NCBI GenBank assembly: GCA_030653365.1
Contig: JAURZL010000018.1
Location: 310,001-374,000, forward strand
Direction of reading: 5' to 3'
DNA length: 64,000 nucleotides
From: Anaerolineaceae bacterium
GTDB taxonomy: Bacteria > Chloroflexota > Anaerolineae > Anaerolineales > Anaerolineaceae
Below are positions 51,825 through 60,998 of this stretch, piece by piece; position 1 is the stretch's first letter, and each line of letters begins with the position of its first letter. Under the pieces are notes generated by a model, which was not told the origin of the DNA, made no database searches, and saw nothing but the letters and a program-made list of their open reading frames with translations. The position numbers and the translations under genes are program-made.

Positions 51825-52466
51825 CTAATTATTATTTTTTGATAATCCAACGACATCTTTCGCCAGATATGCCTGTTTTCTTACTGATGCAACTCTTTGT
51901 AAAGCAGTGAAATTTGCCGTCACTGCCAGGATTCCTAATGCTACAACTGGAATATTGAAGATTAAACAAGGTATCAGAATAATTAAACGTTCCAACCTTG
52001 TCATCAATCCTTCCTTTGCTTCATAATTTAATGCCTCAGCCCGGGCTCTTGTATATGACACCATTATCGATCCGGCTGCAGCAAAATATAATAGCATTAT
52101 GGCTAAGGTGTTTTGTTGTTGAGCAAAGAAATACAACAATCCTGCAAAAATAATTAATTCTGAAAATCGATCTGTAACTGAATCGACAAAACCACCAAAT
52201 CGTGTAGGTTCATTTCTCAAACGAGCCATAGTCCCATCGAGTGCATCAATCGGTGCAAAAATCAATAATATGATTCCACCCCACATGATTTCACCAAAAG
52301 CCAAAAAAATTGCAGCTATGAAATGACCAACCAATCCAAAGATTGTGATCATATTGGGTTTTAGACCAAGGCTGTTCAAAAAATTTCCAATTGGATCTAA
52401 AATTCCTTTAAATTTAATTCTCATTAAGTCAGAAAAGCTAATTTTTTTCTTTGTAGAATTATCCAA
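51825..52466 (-). CDS. CDP-alcohol phosphatidyltransferase
   Basis: About 213 residues from a TTG at 52466 that has GGAAG six bases upstream; ATG 52424 is an alternative. A longer frame to 52529 cannot be used because its first codons are the promoter itself. The family motif is GGIILLIFAPIDALDGTMAR, then FGGFVDSVTDRFSE, matching DG(x)2AR(x)8G(x)3D(x)3D. Several membrane helices surround it. It links an alcohol head group to CDP-diacylglycerol to make a phospholipid; the alcohol is unknown. Confidence 0.85.
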   Translation of the reverse strand: MDNSTKKKISFSDLMRIKFKGILDPIGNFLNSLGLKPNMITIFGLVGHFIAAIFLAFGEIMWGGIILLIFAPIDALDGTMARLRNEPTRFGGFVDSVTDRFSELIIFAGLLYFFAQQQNTLAIMLLYFAAAGSIMVSYTRARAEALNYEAKEGLMTRLERLIILIPCLIFNIPVVALGILAVTANFTALQRVASVRKQAYLAKDVVGLSKNNN

Positions 52467-52500
52467 AACACACTTCCATTCAATTTTTTTTGATTTGATT

Positions 52501-52529
52501 ATCCTATCGTACGGATTTAGAACTGTCAA
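52501..52529 (-). promoter_or_regulatory. Sigma70-type promoter for the phosphatidyltransferase-lgt unit
   Basis: On the minus strand, TTGACA (52529-52524) and TAGGAT (52506-52501) are 17 bp apart. It lies 20 bp downstream of the ftsK stop, so the unit has its own promoter. Confidence 0.7.
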
Positions 52530-52549
52530 GAAAAAACATTCAAAGCCAA

Positions 52550-54760
52550 TTAATCCTCGTCCTCATTTACATTTTTCATATTTTCCCAATCATCGTTGGG
52601 ATCGATAAGGACTTCACGATCTTTGCCCCCTCCCTGGCCAGGTCCAACCACACCCATCTCTTCTAATTGATCTAATAACCGTGCTGCTCGAGGAAAACCA
52701 ATCCTTAATCGCCGTTGCAGTAGAGAAGCTGAAGCTCTGCGACTTGTTTTCACCAGATCAATTGCCTGTTTGATAAGATCATCTCCACCTGCTTCTTCCA
52801 TCACTTTCATGAGAGCTTCCCATGGAGCGGATGAATCAATAATTGTGTTTTCAGATTGTCTCCAAAAATCAATCACCTGGTCTATTTCATGATCGGTAAC
52901 CATTACTCCTTGCGCACGTTGAGGAGAACCTTTATCCGGTGCTAAAAACAGCATATCACCTTTCCCCATTAGGGTTTCAGCGCCATTCACATCCAAAATC
53001 ACACGCGAATCAATGGATGAAGCTACTGTAAAAGCAATCCTTGCTGGAAAATTCGCCTTGATCAAGCCGGTGACTACATCCACACTTGGCCGTTGTGTAG
53101 CAACCACCAGGTGCATCCCTACAGCACGAGCCATTTGCGCCAAGCGGACAAGACCATGTTCGGTTTGATCGGGAGCAGATAGCATTAAATCAGCGAGTTC
53201 ATCAATGATGATGACAATTCTTGGGAGAATTGGCTGATTCTTTCTCATCATTTTATTGTTATAAGCATCTAAATCTCTTGCTTTCGCTTCTTCTAGTAGA
53301 CGATACCTTTGATCCATTTCCGAAATTGCCCATTGTAATACACCTACCATTCGATCAATCGAGGTTTCTACTTTACCAAGTAAATGAGGTACCCCATTAA
53401 ACCGAACAAGTTCAACCATTTTTGGATCTAGCATAGCTATGCGAAGATTGTCTGGGGAATTGTTCATCAACAAACAGGCTGTAATTGCGCTGACACAGAC
53501 AGATTTCCCCGATCCAGTTGTCCCGGCAATCAACAGGTGAGGCATTTTTACTAAATCTGCAACAACTGCCTGTCCTGAAACATCCTGACCAAGTGCCAGG
53601 CTTAAAGGCGAACTGAGTTTTAGAAATATTTCCGATTCAAGAATCGGGCGTAAGCGAACCATTTTGGATTGCAAATTGGGAACTTCTATGCCCACATATG
53701 ATCTACCCGGAACAGGAGCTTCAACTCGTAATCGCTCAGCGGATAAGGCCAATGCTAAATCTCTTGCCAGCGAAGAGATTTGCGAAACTCTCACCTTATG
53801 TTTACTGAATGACCCATCTGGATTCTCTTTTTCTACAAATCCTGGTTCTACCGCAAATTGTGTAACTGTTGGTCCAATACGATATCCAGCTACTCTGGCA
53901 GGGACACCAAATTCAAATAATGTTTTCTCGATTTGCTCCCCCATCGCCTGCACCTGGATAGTATCCATCACATGTACTTGTTCAGCGGCGAGTAAATCAA
54001 ATGGTGGTAAATTTTGCCGTCTCTCAATAATAGGGGCAGGAGACATAATCGTCTGACTTTTCAACACATCTAACAATTCTTCATTATGAGAATTTTTCTT
54101 CCCCAATCCATCTTTTTGAGTTAATTGAATAAATGAGCCATTCGCATCAATAATTCCCTTTTTTTGAATGTAATTTTCAGACCAGATATCCAATTTTCGT
54201 AAAAAGAAAGAAAAGAAACCCGTTCCTATCGCGAAACTAAAAATTATCAAAAATAATAGAAATACGGATAAGATTGGTTCAGGTAAAAATCTCAAAAGCA
54301 AATTTGCTAGTCCCCAACCTATAAATCCGCCATCAAAACCAGATTCAGCTCTTTGTAGATCCATCCCCCCATAAACCGCCAGAAAAGTTATAAAAACGAA
54401 AAATCCCATTTCAAAAACAAGAACGCGTGATAATGGGAATTTAATTTCACCAAAAATTCTCTTTCGAAAGCTCCAAGCCCCAAACGCTGCAAACATGAGA
54501 ACAAATAAATAACTACCCCAACCAAACCATGTTGTGATCAGAGTGATCCAAGTGGTAATCAAACTCCCTGATGTCCATCCAATTAAGCCAAACAATGTTA
54601 AAACCGCTATCGCAAACATGGATTCCCCAAAGAGATCCAATCCATATCTGCGAATAATTGGCTGAATTTTTAATAACCAGTTTTGTTGGTCACCTGAAGA
54701 TTTTTGATCGTTTTCCATTAAAAATCTTTTTTTATTTTGGCTTCCAGGTTTTCTACTCAT
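52550..54760 (-). CDS. ftsK: DNA translocase FtsK/SpoIIIE
   Basis: 736 residues. About four N-terminal membrane helices (about 45-185) and a short linker. The alpha-domain is followed by the RecA-like motor: Walker A AGTTGSGKSVCVSA, Walker B RIVIIIDELADLM and QRPSVDVVTGLIKANFP. The C-terminal gamma winged helix (DLVKTSRRASASLLQRRLRI, then GFPRAARLLDQLEEMGVVG) would read KOPS-like sites. It clears chromosomes from the septum. The start overlaps the S1-domain gene stop by eight bases. Confidence 0.94.
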   Translation of the reverse strand: MSRKPGSQNKKRFLMENDQKSSGDQQNWLLKIQPIIRRYGLDLFGESMFAIAVLTLFGLIGWTSGSLITTWITLITTWFGWGSYLFVLMFAAFGAWSFRKRIFGEIKFPLSRVLVFEMGFFVFITFLAVYGGMDLQRAESGFDGGFIGWGLANLLLRFLPEPILSVFLLFLIIFSFAIGTGFFSFFLRKLDIWSENYIQKKGIIDANGSFIQLTQKDGLGKKNSHNEELLDVLKSQTIMSPAPIIERRQNLPPFDLLAAEQVHVMDTIQVQAMGEQIEKTLFEFGVPARVAGYRIGPTVTQFAVEPGFVEKENPDGSFSKHKVRVSQISSLARDLALALSAERLRVEAPVPGRSYVGIEVPNLQSKMVRLRPILESEIFLKLSSPLSLALGQDVSGQAVVADLVKMPHLLIAGTTGSGKSVCVSAITACLLMNNSPDNLRIAMLDPKMVELVRFNGVPHLLGKVETSIDRMVGVLQWAISEMDQRYRLLEEAKARDLDAYNNKMMRKNQPILPRIVIIIDELADLMLSAPDQTEHGLVRLAQMARAVGMHLVVATQRPSVDVVTGLIKANFPARIAFTVASSIDSRVILDVNGAETLMGKGDMLFLAPDKGSPQRAQGVMVTDHEIDQVIDFWRQSENTIIDSSAPWEALMKVMEEAGGDDLIKQAIDLVKTSRRASASLLQRRLRIGFPRAARLLDQLEEMGVVGPGQGGGKDREVLIDPNDDWENMKNVNEDED

Positions 54761-55697
54761 CCATCAGACCCAACCCCAGGCGACGTCTCTCTATATCAAT
54801 GTGGAGAATTCTGACTGTAACAACCTGTCCAGTTTTAAACAGATTATCCAAATCATTTTGATATGATTCTTGTGGAATGGATGATATGTGGATTAATCCT
54901 TCAACACCTTCATCTAATCTGGCAAAGACTCCAAATCTGGTGATAGCAGTTACAGTTGCAGAAACAATGTCACCAATCGTGTACATTTCTGCCAATGATT
55001 CCCAGGGATTTCTAAATAATCTTTTCAAACTCAATGCTATCCTTGCATTCTCTTCACTCACCTGCAAAACCAGGACTTTTATTGGTTGTCCTAAGGAAAG
55101 GATTTCACTTGGATGTTTAACACGCCCCCATGACAATTCAGAAACGTGGATCAATCCTTCCACACCACCAAGATCGACGAAAACGCCAAAATCAGTAACA
55201 TTGGTGATGATACCATTGACAATCGAGCCAGTTTTTAAAGTTTGAAAAAGTGCTTTACGACTACCTTCTCCAGCCAAAGCAGCCCTTTCCGATAACACAA
55301 CTCTTTCATGACCGGGTTCACATTCGATAACTTTTAGTTTGATTGTTTTCCCAACATAATCTGCAAGAACTAAACGTCTTTCCTCATCATCAAATTCAGT
55401 GGAAGTCTCGATCAAATGAGATATTGGGACAAAACCCTGGATATTATCACCTTGCACTAATAACCCACCACGATTAAACCCTTGAACAAATAGTTCGACA
55501 ATTTCATCCTGATCAAATACCGATTGTACTTTTTCCCAATCGACCATCAAAGCACCTGTCGACAAAGAAATTCTTGCATCTCCATCTTGTGATTCTGAAT
55601 CAAGAGTCACTTCGTCAGCTAATACCGATGCCCACCAACCCTCATCCATAGGTGGAAGATCTGGTTCAATATTGGTTTTGCTTTGATGCGATAACAT
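54753..55697 (-). CDS. S1-domain RNA-binding protein (ribosomal protein S1-like)
   Basis: 314 residues from ATG 55697, three bases after GGAGGAAGG; a GTG or ATG further up to 55727 has no ribosome site. After an acidic N-terminus there are three S1 domains: about 55-120, about 140-205 (NGIITNVTDFGVFVDLGGVE) and about 220-300 (ATVTAITRFGVFARLDEGVE, then GLIHIS). That is shorter than the six-domain enterobacterial S1 and like the short S1 of many Gram-positive lineages. It overlaps ftsK. Confidence 0.85.
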   Translation of the reverse strand: MLSHQSKTNIEPDLPPMDEGWWASVLADEVTLDSESQDGDARISLSTGALMVDWEKVQSVFDQDEIVELFVQGFNRGGLLVQGDNIQGFVPISHLIETSTEFDDEERRLVLADYVGKTIKLKVIECEPGHERVVLSERAALAGEGSRKALFQTLKTGSIVNGIITNVTDFGVFVDLGGVEGLIHVSELSWGRVKHPSEILSLGQPIKVLVLQVSEENARIALSLKRLFRNPWESLAEMYTIGDIVSATVTAITRFGVFARLDEGVEGLIHISSIPQESYQNDLDNLFKTGQVVTVRILHIDIERRRLGLGLMDE

Positions 55698-55766
55698 TTG
55701 CCTTCCTCCAAAAAAAACCAATGTCAATCGAGATCAGTTTCTCAATTAAACTGGTTGTTCTTTTTA

Positions 55767-57686
55767 TTAACTTACAAATCCATCTCCATTGCGAGCATCT
55801 TTTTCCATCTCCAAAATTTTATTAGCAACCGCTTCAATGGCTACTCTTTGTTTGCGATATAAATCTGCTTCAGACATGGAAAGTTTTAAGGCAATTTCCC
55901 GAACTTTTCTACCTTCAAGAAATTTCATCTCTAAAATATTATACAGTATCCATTCAGCTGTAAAGCGTCTTTCACCTTCAGGTTTTACTCGATTAATCGC
56001 ATCCCGCAATACTGTCCTCAATGCGTTGGCTTTATTTCCTTCGGTATTTTCAGCTACCTCCTGAACTACCCGCAAATCCAGCAATGGGTTATCGGTTAAT
56101 TTTGGACCTCCCCAAAAATGGGTTAATGCATCTTTTACCCAGGTTGATAAATCAATGCTTTGAATGGGGTCTTCGGCCATGAATACACCATTGCGATCAT
56201 ACCTGCCTCGAGCTCGTAACTGCTGAATAGTATTCACCCGCGAACTCAATTTTTCCATCGATTGGAATATTTGGATTTGCATCAGTCGATCACTTAATGC
56301 CGAACCAGCTCTTTCGATCATCAAATTAAGAGAGGATTGTTGTTCATCATCCAATTCTCTAATATCGATGCCAGCCAATCCTAATAAACCAATAAGTTGA
56401 TGGTCATTGTTGTCACCATTTAGCCTTGCGTAAAGCGGGAATAATGAATTGTTTTCCCATTGGAAGATTTCAGGAAAAACACTGTTTTCAATAACTATTC
56501 TTGAAAGATCTTCAGAGATTTCCTGATCTTTAATATTAATTTTTCCATTTGTTAGGACAAGCTCTAATCCATTTTCATTAATTGAAACAATGAAAGAACC
56601 GGTGGATTGTAATCGATCCATCAAAGCTGATAAAATCATCTCCAGAAATTCCAATAAATCATTTCGGGTTAACAATCTATTTTCTAAAGTCTGAAGGATC
56701 TCAATATCCTGTTGATCATTTCCATAAAAAAACCATTTTTCACCCAAAGGAGTAAAAAGAGTGATTAAGTGCTGAATTAAAACAATTGATCCCACCATAA
56801 CAAACGGTATAAAAACTTCAAAATCCCATCCAAAAACAGTTCCAGTTCTTCTAACCAATGTGGTTAATGCAAGCGTGATACTGGCGGTAACCGGCCCACG
56901 CAGGATCCATTTCAATAATCTAGTTTTTACAACCCGATCGGACCAGGCTACTCCAAAAAATGCTACTGCGTAAGCCATTAAAATAATCAGGATATAAAAA
57001 ATCGAATTGCTTAATGTCGCAACAACCCAGAACATTCCTTGTAGTTGGTCAGCTATCCCTGATCCAAACAATAGAAACGGGAAAGAGCCAATCGCTGGTG
57101 CTAGTGCACCGATCACAAGATAGCCCATTCTTCGTCTGCTAACCGGCGTCACTGTGCGTATATAAGCTCTGAAAAAATTGACCCATGAGAGCAGCATGAT
57201 GATCCAGTAATAAATGGTGAATAGTTCAGTAAATAGGGTGCGATCTAAATGTGGTGTTGAAAGCTGATCCATATTGATTGGACCAACCAATATATCAAAA
57301 GGAATTAATACTAAAAGGAATAAGGAAAATAAGTAGGTTAGTCGTACAGCCCAGCGTCTTCGCCAACGGCTGGGACGACCCGTCGTGGCAACCAGGGCAT
57401 CTGAAAAATGTAAATAAGTTGGTGGAAGTAAGACAATTCCCAACCATTGAAGTTTTAACCAAAACTCTATGTTGTTTTCATCCACTGCAATCCCCCCCAA
57501 TGATTCTGCAGTAAAAACAACCACAACACATACCAATATCATGGCAAAAGAGCGGGCTACCCTGTCCTTTAGATTAAATGTAAGTGCATATATCAAAATT
57601 GAAAAAGCAGTAATAGCGATCCCTGCAGTGAGGAGATCGTTTATTGTTCGAACGAGATTTATGAAACCATCAATCCAATTAACCAT
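55767..57686 (-). CDS. 7TM-GAF regulator with C-terminal helix-turn-helix, no kinase domain
   Basis: 639 residues. The N-terminal about 330 residues are membrane helices resembling the histidine-kinase 7TM sensor module (TAGIAITAFSILIYALTFNL, then QWLGIVLLPPTYLHFSDAL). A GAF-like region (about 345-480) follows. The C-terminus (about 575-625) has a DNA-binding look: RRFTAEWILYNILEMKFLEG then RKVREIALKLSMSEADLYRK. There are no HisKA or HATPase motifs, so a membrane-bound one-component regulator is inferred. Confidence 0.65.
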   Translation of the reverse strand: MVNWIDGFINLVRTINDLLTAGIAITAFSILIYALTFNLKDRVARSFAMILVCVVVVFTAESLGGIAVDENNIEFWLKLQWLGIVLLPPTYLHFSDALVATTGRPSRWRRRWAVRLTYLFSLFLLVLIPFDILVGPINMDQLSTPHLDRTLFTELFTIYYWIIMLLSWVNFFRAYIRTVTPVSRRRMGYLVIGALAPAIGSFPFLLFGSGIADQLQGMFWVVATLSNSIFYILIILMAYAVAFFGVAWSDRVVKTRLLKWILRGPVTASITLALTTLVRRTGTVFGWDFEVFIPFVMVGSIVLIQHLITLFTPLGEKWFFYGNDQQDIEILQTLENRLLTRNDLLEFLEMILSALMDRLQSTGSFIVSINENGLELVLTNGKINIKDQEISEDLSRIVIENSVFPEIFQWENNSLFPLYARLNGDNNDHQLIGLLGLAGIDIRELDDEQQSSLNLMIERAGSALSDRLMQIQIFQSMEKLSSRVNTIQQLRARGRYDRNGVFMAEDPIQSIDLSTWVKDALTHFWGGPKLTDNPLLDLRVVQEVAENTEGNKANALRTVLRDAINRVKPEGERRFTAEWILYNILEMKFLEGRKVREIALKLSMSEADLYRKQRVAIEAVANKILEMEKDARNGDGFVS

Positions 57687-57707
57687 AATAAATTACCAAT
57701 AATTTTT

Positions 57708-58247
57708 TTATTTTAGGTATTTTGAAAAGAAAAGAGCTATATCCTTATTCGGGTAATAAGAATCATTGTATCCTGAGAAATCAAATCCTAATTTAAATGC
57801 CAATTTTATGGCTGGATAACTTTTAGGTGGAATTTCTAAAATCAACCTACGGTTTGTTCTCTGAATCGCCCAATTCTGAGCAGCCAACAATAATGCTGTA
57901 CCAATTCCCTGTCTTCTGATAGATTGATCAACTACCAAATCCCTTATTACCGCTGATTGAATATCTAATACTTCAACCATTCGAATATATCCAACATGAT
58001 TACCGTTATGGATTGCCACCATTAAACCAGGTGACTGTTGCCACTCATTTTCAAGTAATTCAACCTGTCGAGGATACATCACTTGAACCGGTCTTGGTAA
58101 CCGAATCTCACGAAATGAGATCAGAAACTGACCATCTTCGATAGATCGATCCATCTGCCATACGTAATTCGTTCTGCAGGAATGGTCAATTGAGATTAGT
58201 TCATTAATATCAGCAGAGACTGCGGGACGAATTTCAATTTTTGGCAT
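57708..58247 (-). CDS. GNAT-family acetyltransferase
   Basis: 179 residues from ATG 58247 with GGGAG upstream. It has an acetyl-CoA binding core: SAVIRDLVVDQSIRRQGIGT with the RRQGIG loop, then AIQRTNRRLILEIPPKSYPA and KLGFDFSG. The substrate is unknown. It follows the small membrane protein at 58260 by a few bases and may share a transcript with the nucleoside phosphorylase. Confidence 0.85.
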   Translation of the reverse strand: MPKIEIRPAVSADINELISIDHSCRTNYVWQMDRSIEDGQFLISFREIRLPRPVQVMYPRQVELLENEWQQSPGLMVAIHNGNHVGYIRMVEVLDIQSAVIRDLVVDQSIRRQGIGTALLLAAQNWAIQRTNRRLILEIPPKSYPAIKLAFKLGFDFSGYNDSYYPNKDIALFFSKYLK

Positions 58248-58259
58248 ATTCACTCCCTT

Positions 58260-58937
58260 TCATGGGTTAATTACTCTTACGGACACAATACAGGCAGGAT
58301 ATTCATTATTAACATTATCTAAAACCACAAGACGCAACAAATAATCTCCGGGAACGATTTGAGAAGTGTTCCATAAACCGATTTGTTCTTCTTTTTTTAC
58401 TGTGTTTCCACCTGCAATCGTCTTCCAAATAGTATTTCCTGGTTCAGTATATTCATATTTATAGAAACCAAAATTTTCAATATCAACCGTTCCAATTAAT
58501 CTTACTACATCTTCCACTTCAGATGCCGGTTCAGGATAAATCCACTCTATTTTTCCAGGAATACATCCTTCCTGGTCTGTATTAGGAGTTGGAGTGCGAT
58601 TTTCAGATTCTTCTTCTACAACCATGGTGATCGTCGTTGGCGATGGAGAAGCAAGAATATCAATCGTGGGTGTTGCTAAATTTGTTTGATCAGGCAATAG
58701 ACTGCTGGAATATGTAACAAAAAAAAATTCTCCAACAAATAATATGAATAACAGGACCAGGATTGATATCGATGATCTAAACCTGCGTTGGGCTATTTCT
58801 CTTTCCAGACCAAACGCAGCTTCTCGCCAATCCCCTATCGATTTAAAAAGCCTGGAGAAAAAAATTAATGAAATTAAACCTAGAATTATATAAAACCAGA
58901 TCTCAAATTCAGCCAAAAAATCAAGAATTTCAGTCAT
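58260..58937 (-). CDS. Membrane protein with external Ig-like domain
   Basis: 225 residues. Two membrane helices (about 12-30 and 55-76) flank a short basic loop. A Thr/Pro-rich linker (about 85-115) leads to an extracytoplasmic beta-sandwich-like domain (about 120-224) with the pattern GKIEWIYPEPASEVEDVVRL, then IVPGDYLLRLVVLD and a closing VRVINP, as in Ig-like or carbohydrate-associated modules. One Cys at each end could form a disulfide. Function unknown. Confidence 0.65.
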   Translation of the reverse strand: MTEILDFLAEFEIWFYIILGLISLIFFSRLFKSIGDWREAAFGLEREIAQRRFRSSISILVLLFILFVGEFFFVTYSSSLLPDQTNLATPTIDILASPSPTTITMVVEEESENRTPTPNTDQEGCIPGKIEWIYPEPASEVEDVVRLIGTVDIENFGFYKYEYTEPGNTIWKTIAGGNTVKKEEQIGLWNTSQIVPGDYLLRLVVLDNVNNEYPACIVSVRVINP

Positions 58938-58966
58938 ACCAAATCATAATGTTATCAATAAGATAA

Positions 58967-59803
58967 TTATAAAGAAGCAAGAAAGCCACGAATAATGGTG
59001 GTTAATTTTGGAACAAGAACCTGACCCGCTTCCAACACTTCTTCATGGGTGGTAATCGTCGTCCCATCCAAATTTGCCTTATTGCTTATGCCTGAGATTC
59101 CTAAAACCCTTACTCCGCCATGTCTGGCAATAATAACTTCTGGAACAGTCGACATACCTACAGCATCAGCACCAACTGCTAGCAGGAACCGTAGATCTGC
59201 TGGTGATTCAAAGGAAGGACCCGATAAGGAGACATAAACCCCATCAAACGTTTTAATGTTGTTTTCTTTGGCAACAGTTTTTGCGATTTCCAACAGTTTT
59301 CGATCATAAGACTGACTCATATCAGGAAAACGAGGTCCAAATTCATCCAGGTTAGGACCTCTTAATGGGTTATTACCAGTCATTGCAATCATGGCGATGT
59401 GATCTGATAGAAACATCACATCCCCAGGTACAAATTCCGGATTAATTCCTCCAGCTGCATTCGTAACGATCAGAACTTCAACTCCCAGTCTTTGCATCAC
59501 CCTGACAGGCAAGGTCACCTCAGCCATACTATAACCTTCATAATAATGAGCTCTGCCTTGCATGGCAATTACAAACTGCCCTTCTAACTCACCAATCACC
59601 AACTGTCCAGCATGTCCATGGACAGTTGAAGTTGGCCAATAAGGCAATTCTTTGTAGGGGACAAAATCAGGTTGATTAATTGAATTAGCTAAATCCCCTA
59701 ATCCTGATCCTAGAATTAATCCGATTTTGGGTTGATATTTTGTAAAGCTGCGAACAGCCTGAGTTACCTCGTCGATTTCAGCGAGTGTAAAAAACTCTTT
59801 CAT
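58967..59803 (-). CDS. Purine nucleoside phosphorylase (trimeric type)
   Basis: 278 residues from ATG 59803 with GGAGG upstream; a GTG at 59815 is the ribosome site itself. Signature residues: LILGSGLGDLA (phosphate loop), STVHGHAGQLVIG, MQGRAHYYEGYSMAEVTLPV, NAAGGINPEF, the GPSFESPADLRFL base region and DAVGMSTVPEVI. It splits inosine or guanosine with phosphate. With mtnP at 42 kb the window carries two related salvage enzymes. Confidence 0.93.
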   Translation of the reverse strand: MKEFFTLAEIDEVTQAVRSFTKYQPKIGLILGSGLGDLANSINQPDFVPYKELPYWPTSTVHGHAGQLVIGELEGQFVIAMQGRAHYYEGYSMAEVTLPVRVMQRLGVEVLIVTNAAGGINPEFVPGDVMFLSDHIAMIAMTGNNPLRGPNLDEFGPRFPDMSQSYDRKLLEIAKTVAKENNIKTFDGVYVSLSGPSFESPADLRFLLAVGADAVGMSTVPEVIIARHGGVRVLGISGISNKANLDGTTITTHEEVLEAGQVLVPKLTTIIRGFLASL

Positions 59804-59946
59804 CAAAACCTCCACCTTTTAATTTTTATGCAATAATAATAAGCAATTGATATCAAATCAGAGACTTACTAAGTGTAGAATTAAGGTTAAATTTATAAAT
59901 TTCTGAATAAATTATATCAGAATATGGGTCTATTTTTTTTGGAAGG

Positions 59947-60981
59947 TCACTGTAATACGGTTGCGAGAACCTCTGCCACCTTATCTATGTCTTCCTTAGT
60001 AATCCCATAATGCGTTACCAAACGGAACCCTCTATTCTTAGATGTTCCTACCAGAATTCCATTATTTTTTAATTCCTGGATGATCTGAGCACTTGATTTA
60101 GGATAATCATCAATAAGATCCAGAAAAACCATGTTTGTTTGAGGTGAATTCTCCCGTATATTTATGTTTGAAAAACTCCGAAGGTTATCTGCTAATTTTC
60201 TTGCCAGGTGATGATCTTCTGCTAGTCTGTCAACCATAGTTTCTAAAGCCACGATCCCGGCTGCCGCTAAAATTCCAGCCTGACGCATTCCCCCACCCAG
60301 TTGTTTTCTGATCCTACGGGCGCGATTAATAAATTTCTGTTCCCCACATAATACACTACCAACTGGTGCACCAAGACCTTTGCTTAAGCAAAAAGTTACA
60401 GAATCAACACCGATTAAAAGGTTTTGAACAGGTATTTTTAACTTAATAGCAGCGTTAAAAATTCTGGCACCATCCATATGGACTTTTAACCCATTCTCCT
60501 GTGCTAAATCTACTACAGAATTTATAAAATCCTGATGGATGACAACCCCTCCACAGCGATTGTGAGTATTTTCCAGGGCGATTAATTTTGATGTTGGAAA
60601 GTGAACATCTTTTGTTCGAATAGCATTTTGTATATCTGAAAATTTTATTGTTCCATCTAATTGGTTAGGAACGGTGTGAACCATAATGCCCCCCAACGCT
60701 GACACCCCTCCTACTTCATATATAAATGTATGTGCTTGATCACCCATTATAGCTTCGTCCCCACGCTCACAATGGGTCAAAAATGCTATCAGATTTCCCA
60801 TTGTTCCTGAAGGAATGAAAAGTCCGGATTGTTTTCCCATTTTGGAAGCAGCCAATTGTTCCAATTGGTTTACTGTTGGGTCTTCGCCATATACATCATC
60901 CCCAACAATGGCCATTGCCATTGCACGCCGCATTTCCTCTGTCGGTAATGTAACGGTATCTGAGCGAAGATCAATCATCAT
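59947..60981 (-). CDS. ltaE: Low-specificity L-threonine aldolase
   Basis: 344 residues, PLP fold type I. Motifs: DLRSDTVTLPTEEMRRAM, DDVYGEDPTVNQLE, SGTMGNLIAFLTHC, HMDGARIFNAAI and the PLP Lys in VTFCLSKGLGAPVGSVLCG (about 203). It cleaves threonine or allo-threonine to glycine and acetaldehyde. GGAGA precedes the ATG. A tandem ATG-ATG start allows a one-residue uncertainty. Confidence 0.92.
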   Translation of the reverse strand: MMIDLRSDTVTLPTEEMRRAMAMAIVGDDVYGEDPTVNQLEQLAASKMGKQSGLFIPSGTMGNLIAFLTHCERGDEAIMGDQAHTFIYEVGGVSALGGIMVHTVPNQLDGTIKFSDIQNAIRTKDVHFPTSKLIALENTHNRCGGVVIHQDFINSVVDLAQENGLKVHMDGARIFNAAIKLKIPVQNLLIGVDSVTFCLSKGLGAPVGSVLCGEQKFINRARRIRKQLGGGMRQAGILAAAGIVALETMVDRLAEDHHLARKLADNLRSFSNINIRENSPQTNMVFLDLIDDYPKSSAQIIQELKNNGILVGTSKNRGFRLVTHYGITKEDIDKVAEVLATVLQ

Positions 60982-60998
60982 GGGTCTCCAAAATTAAA

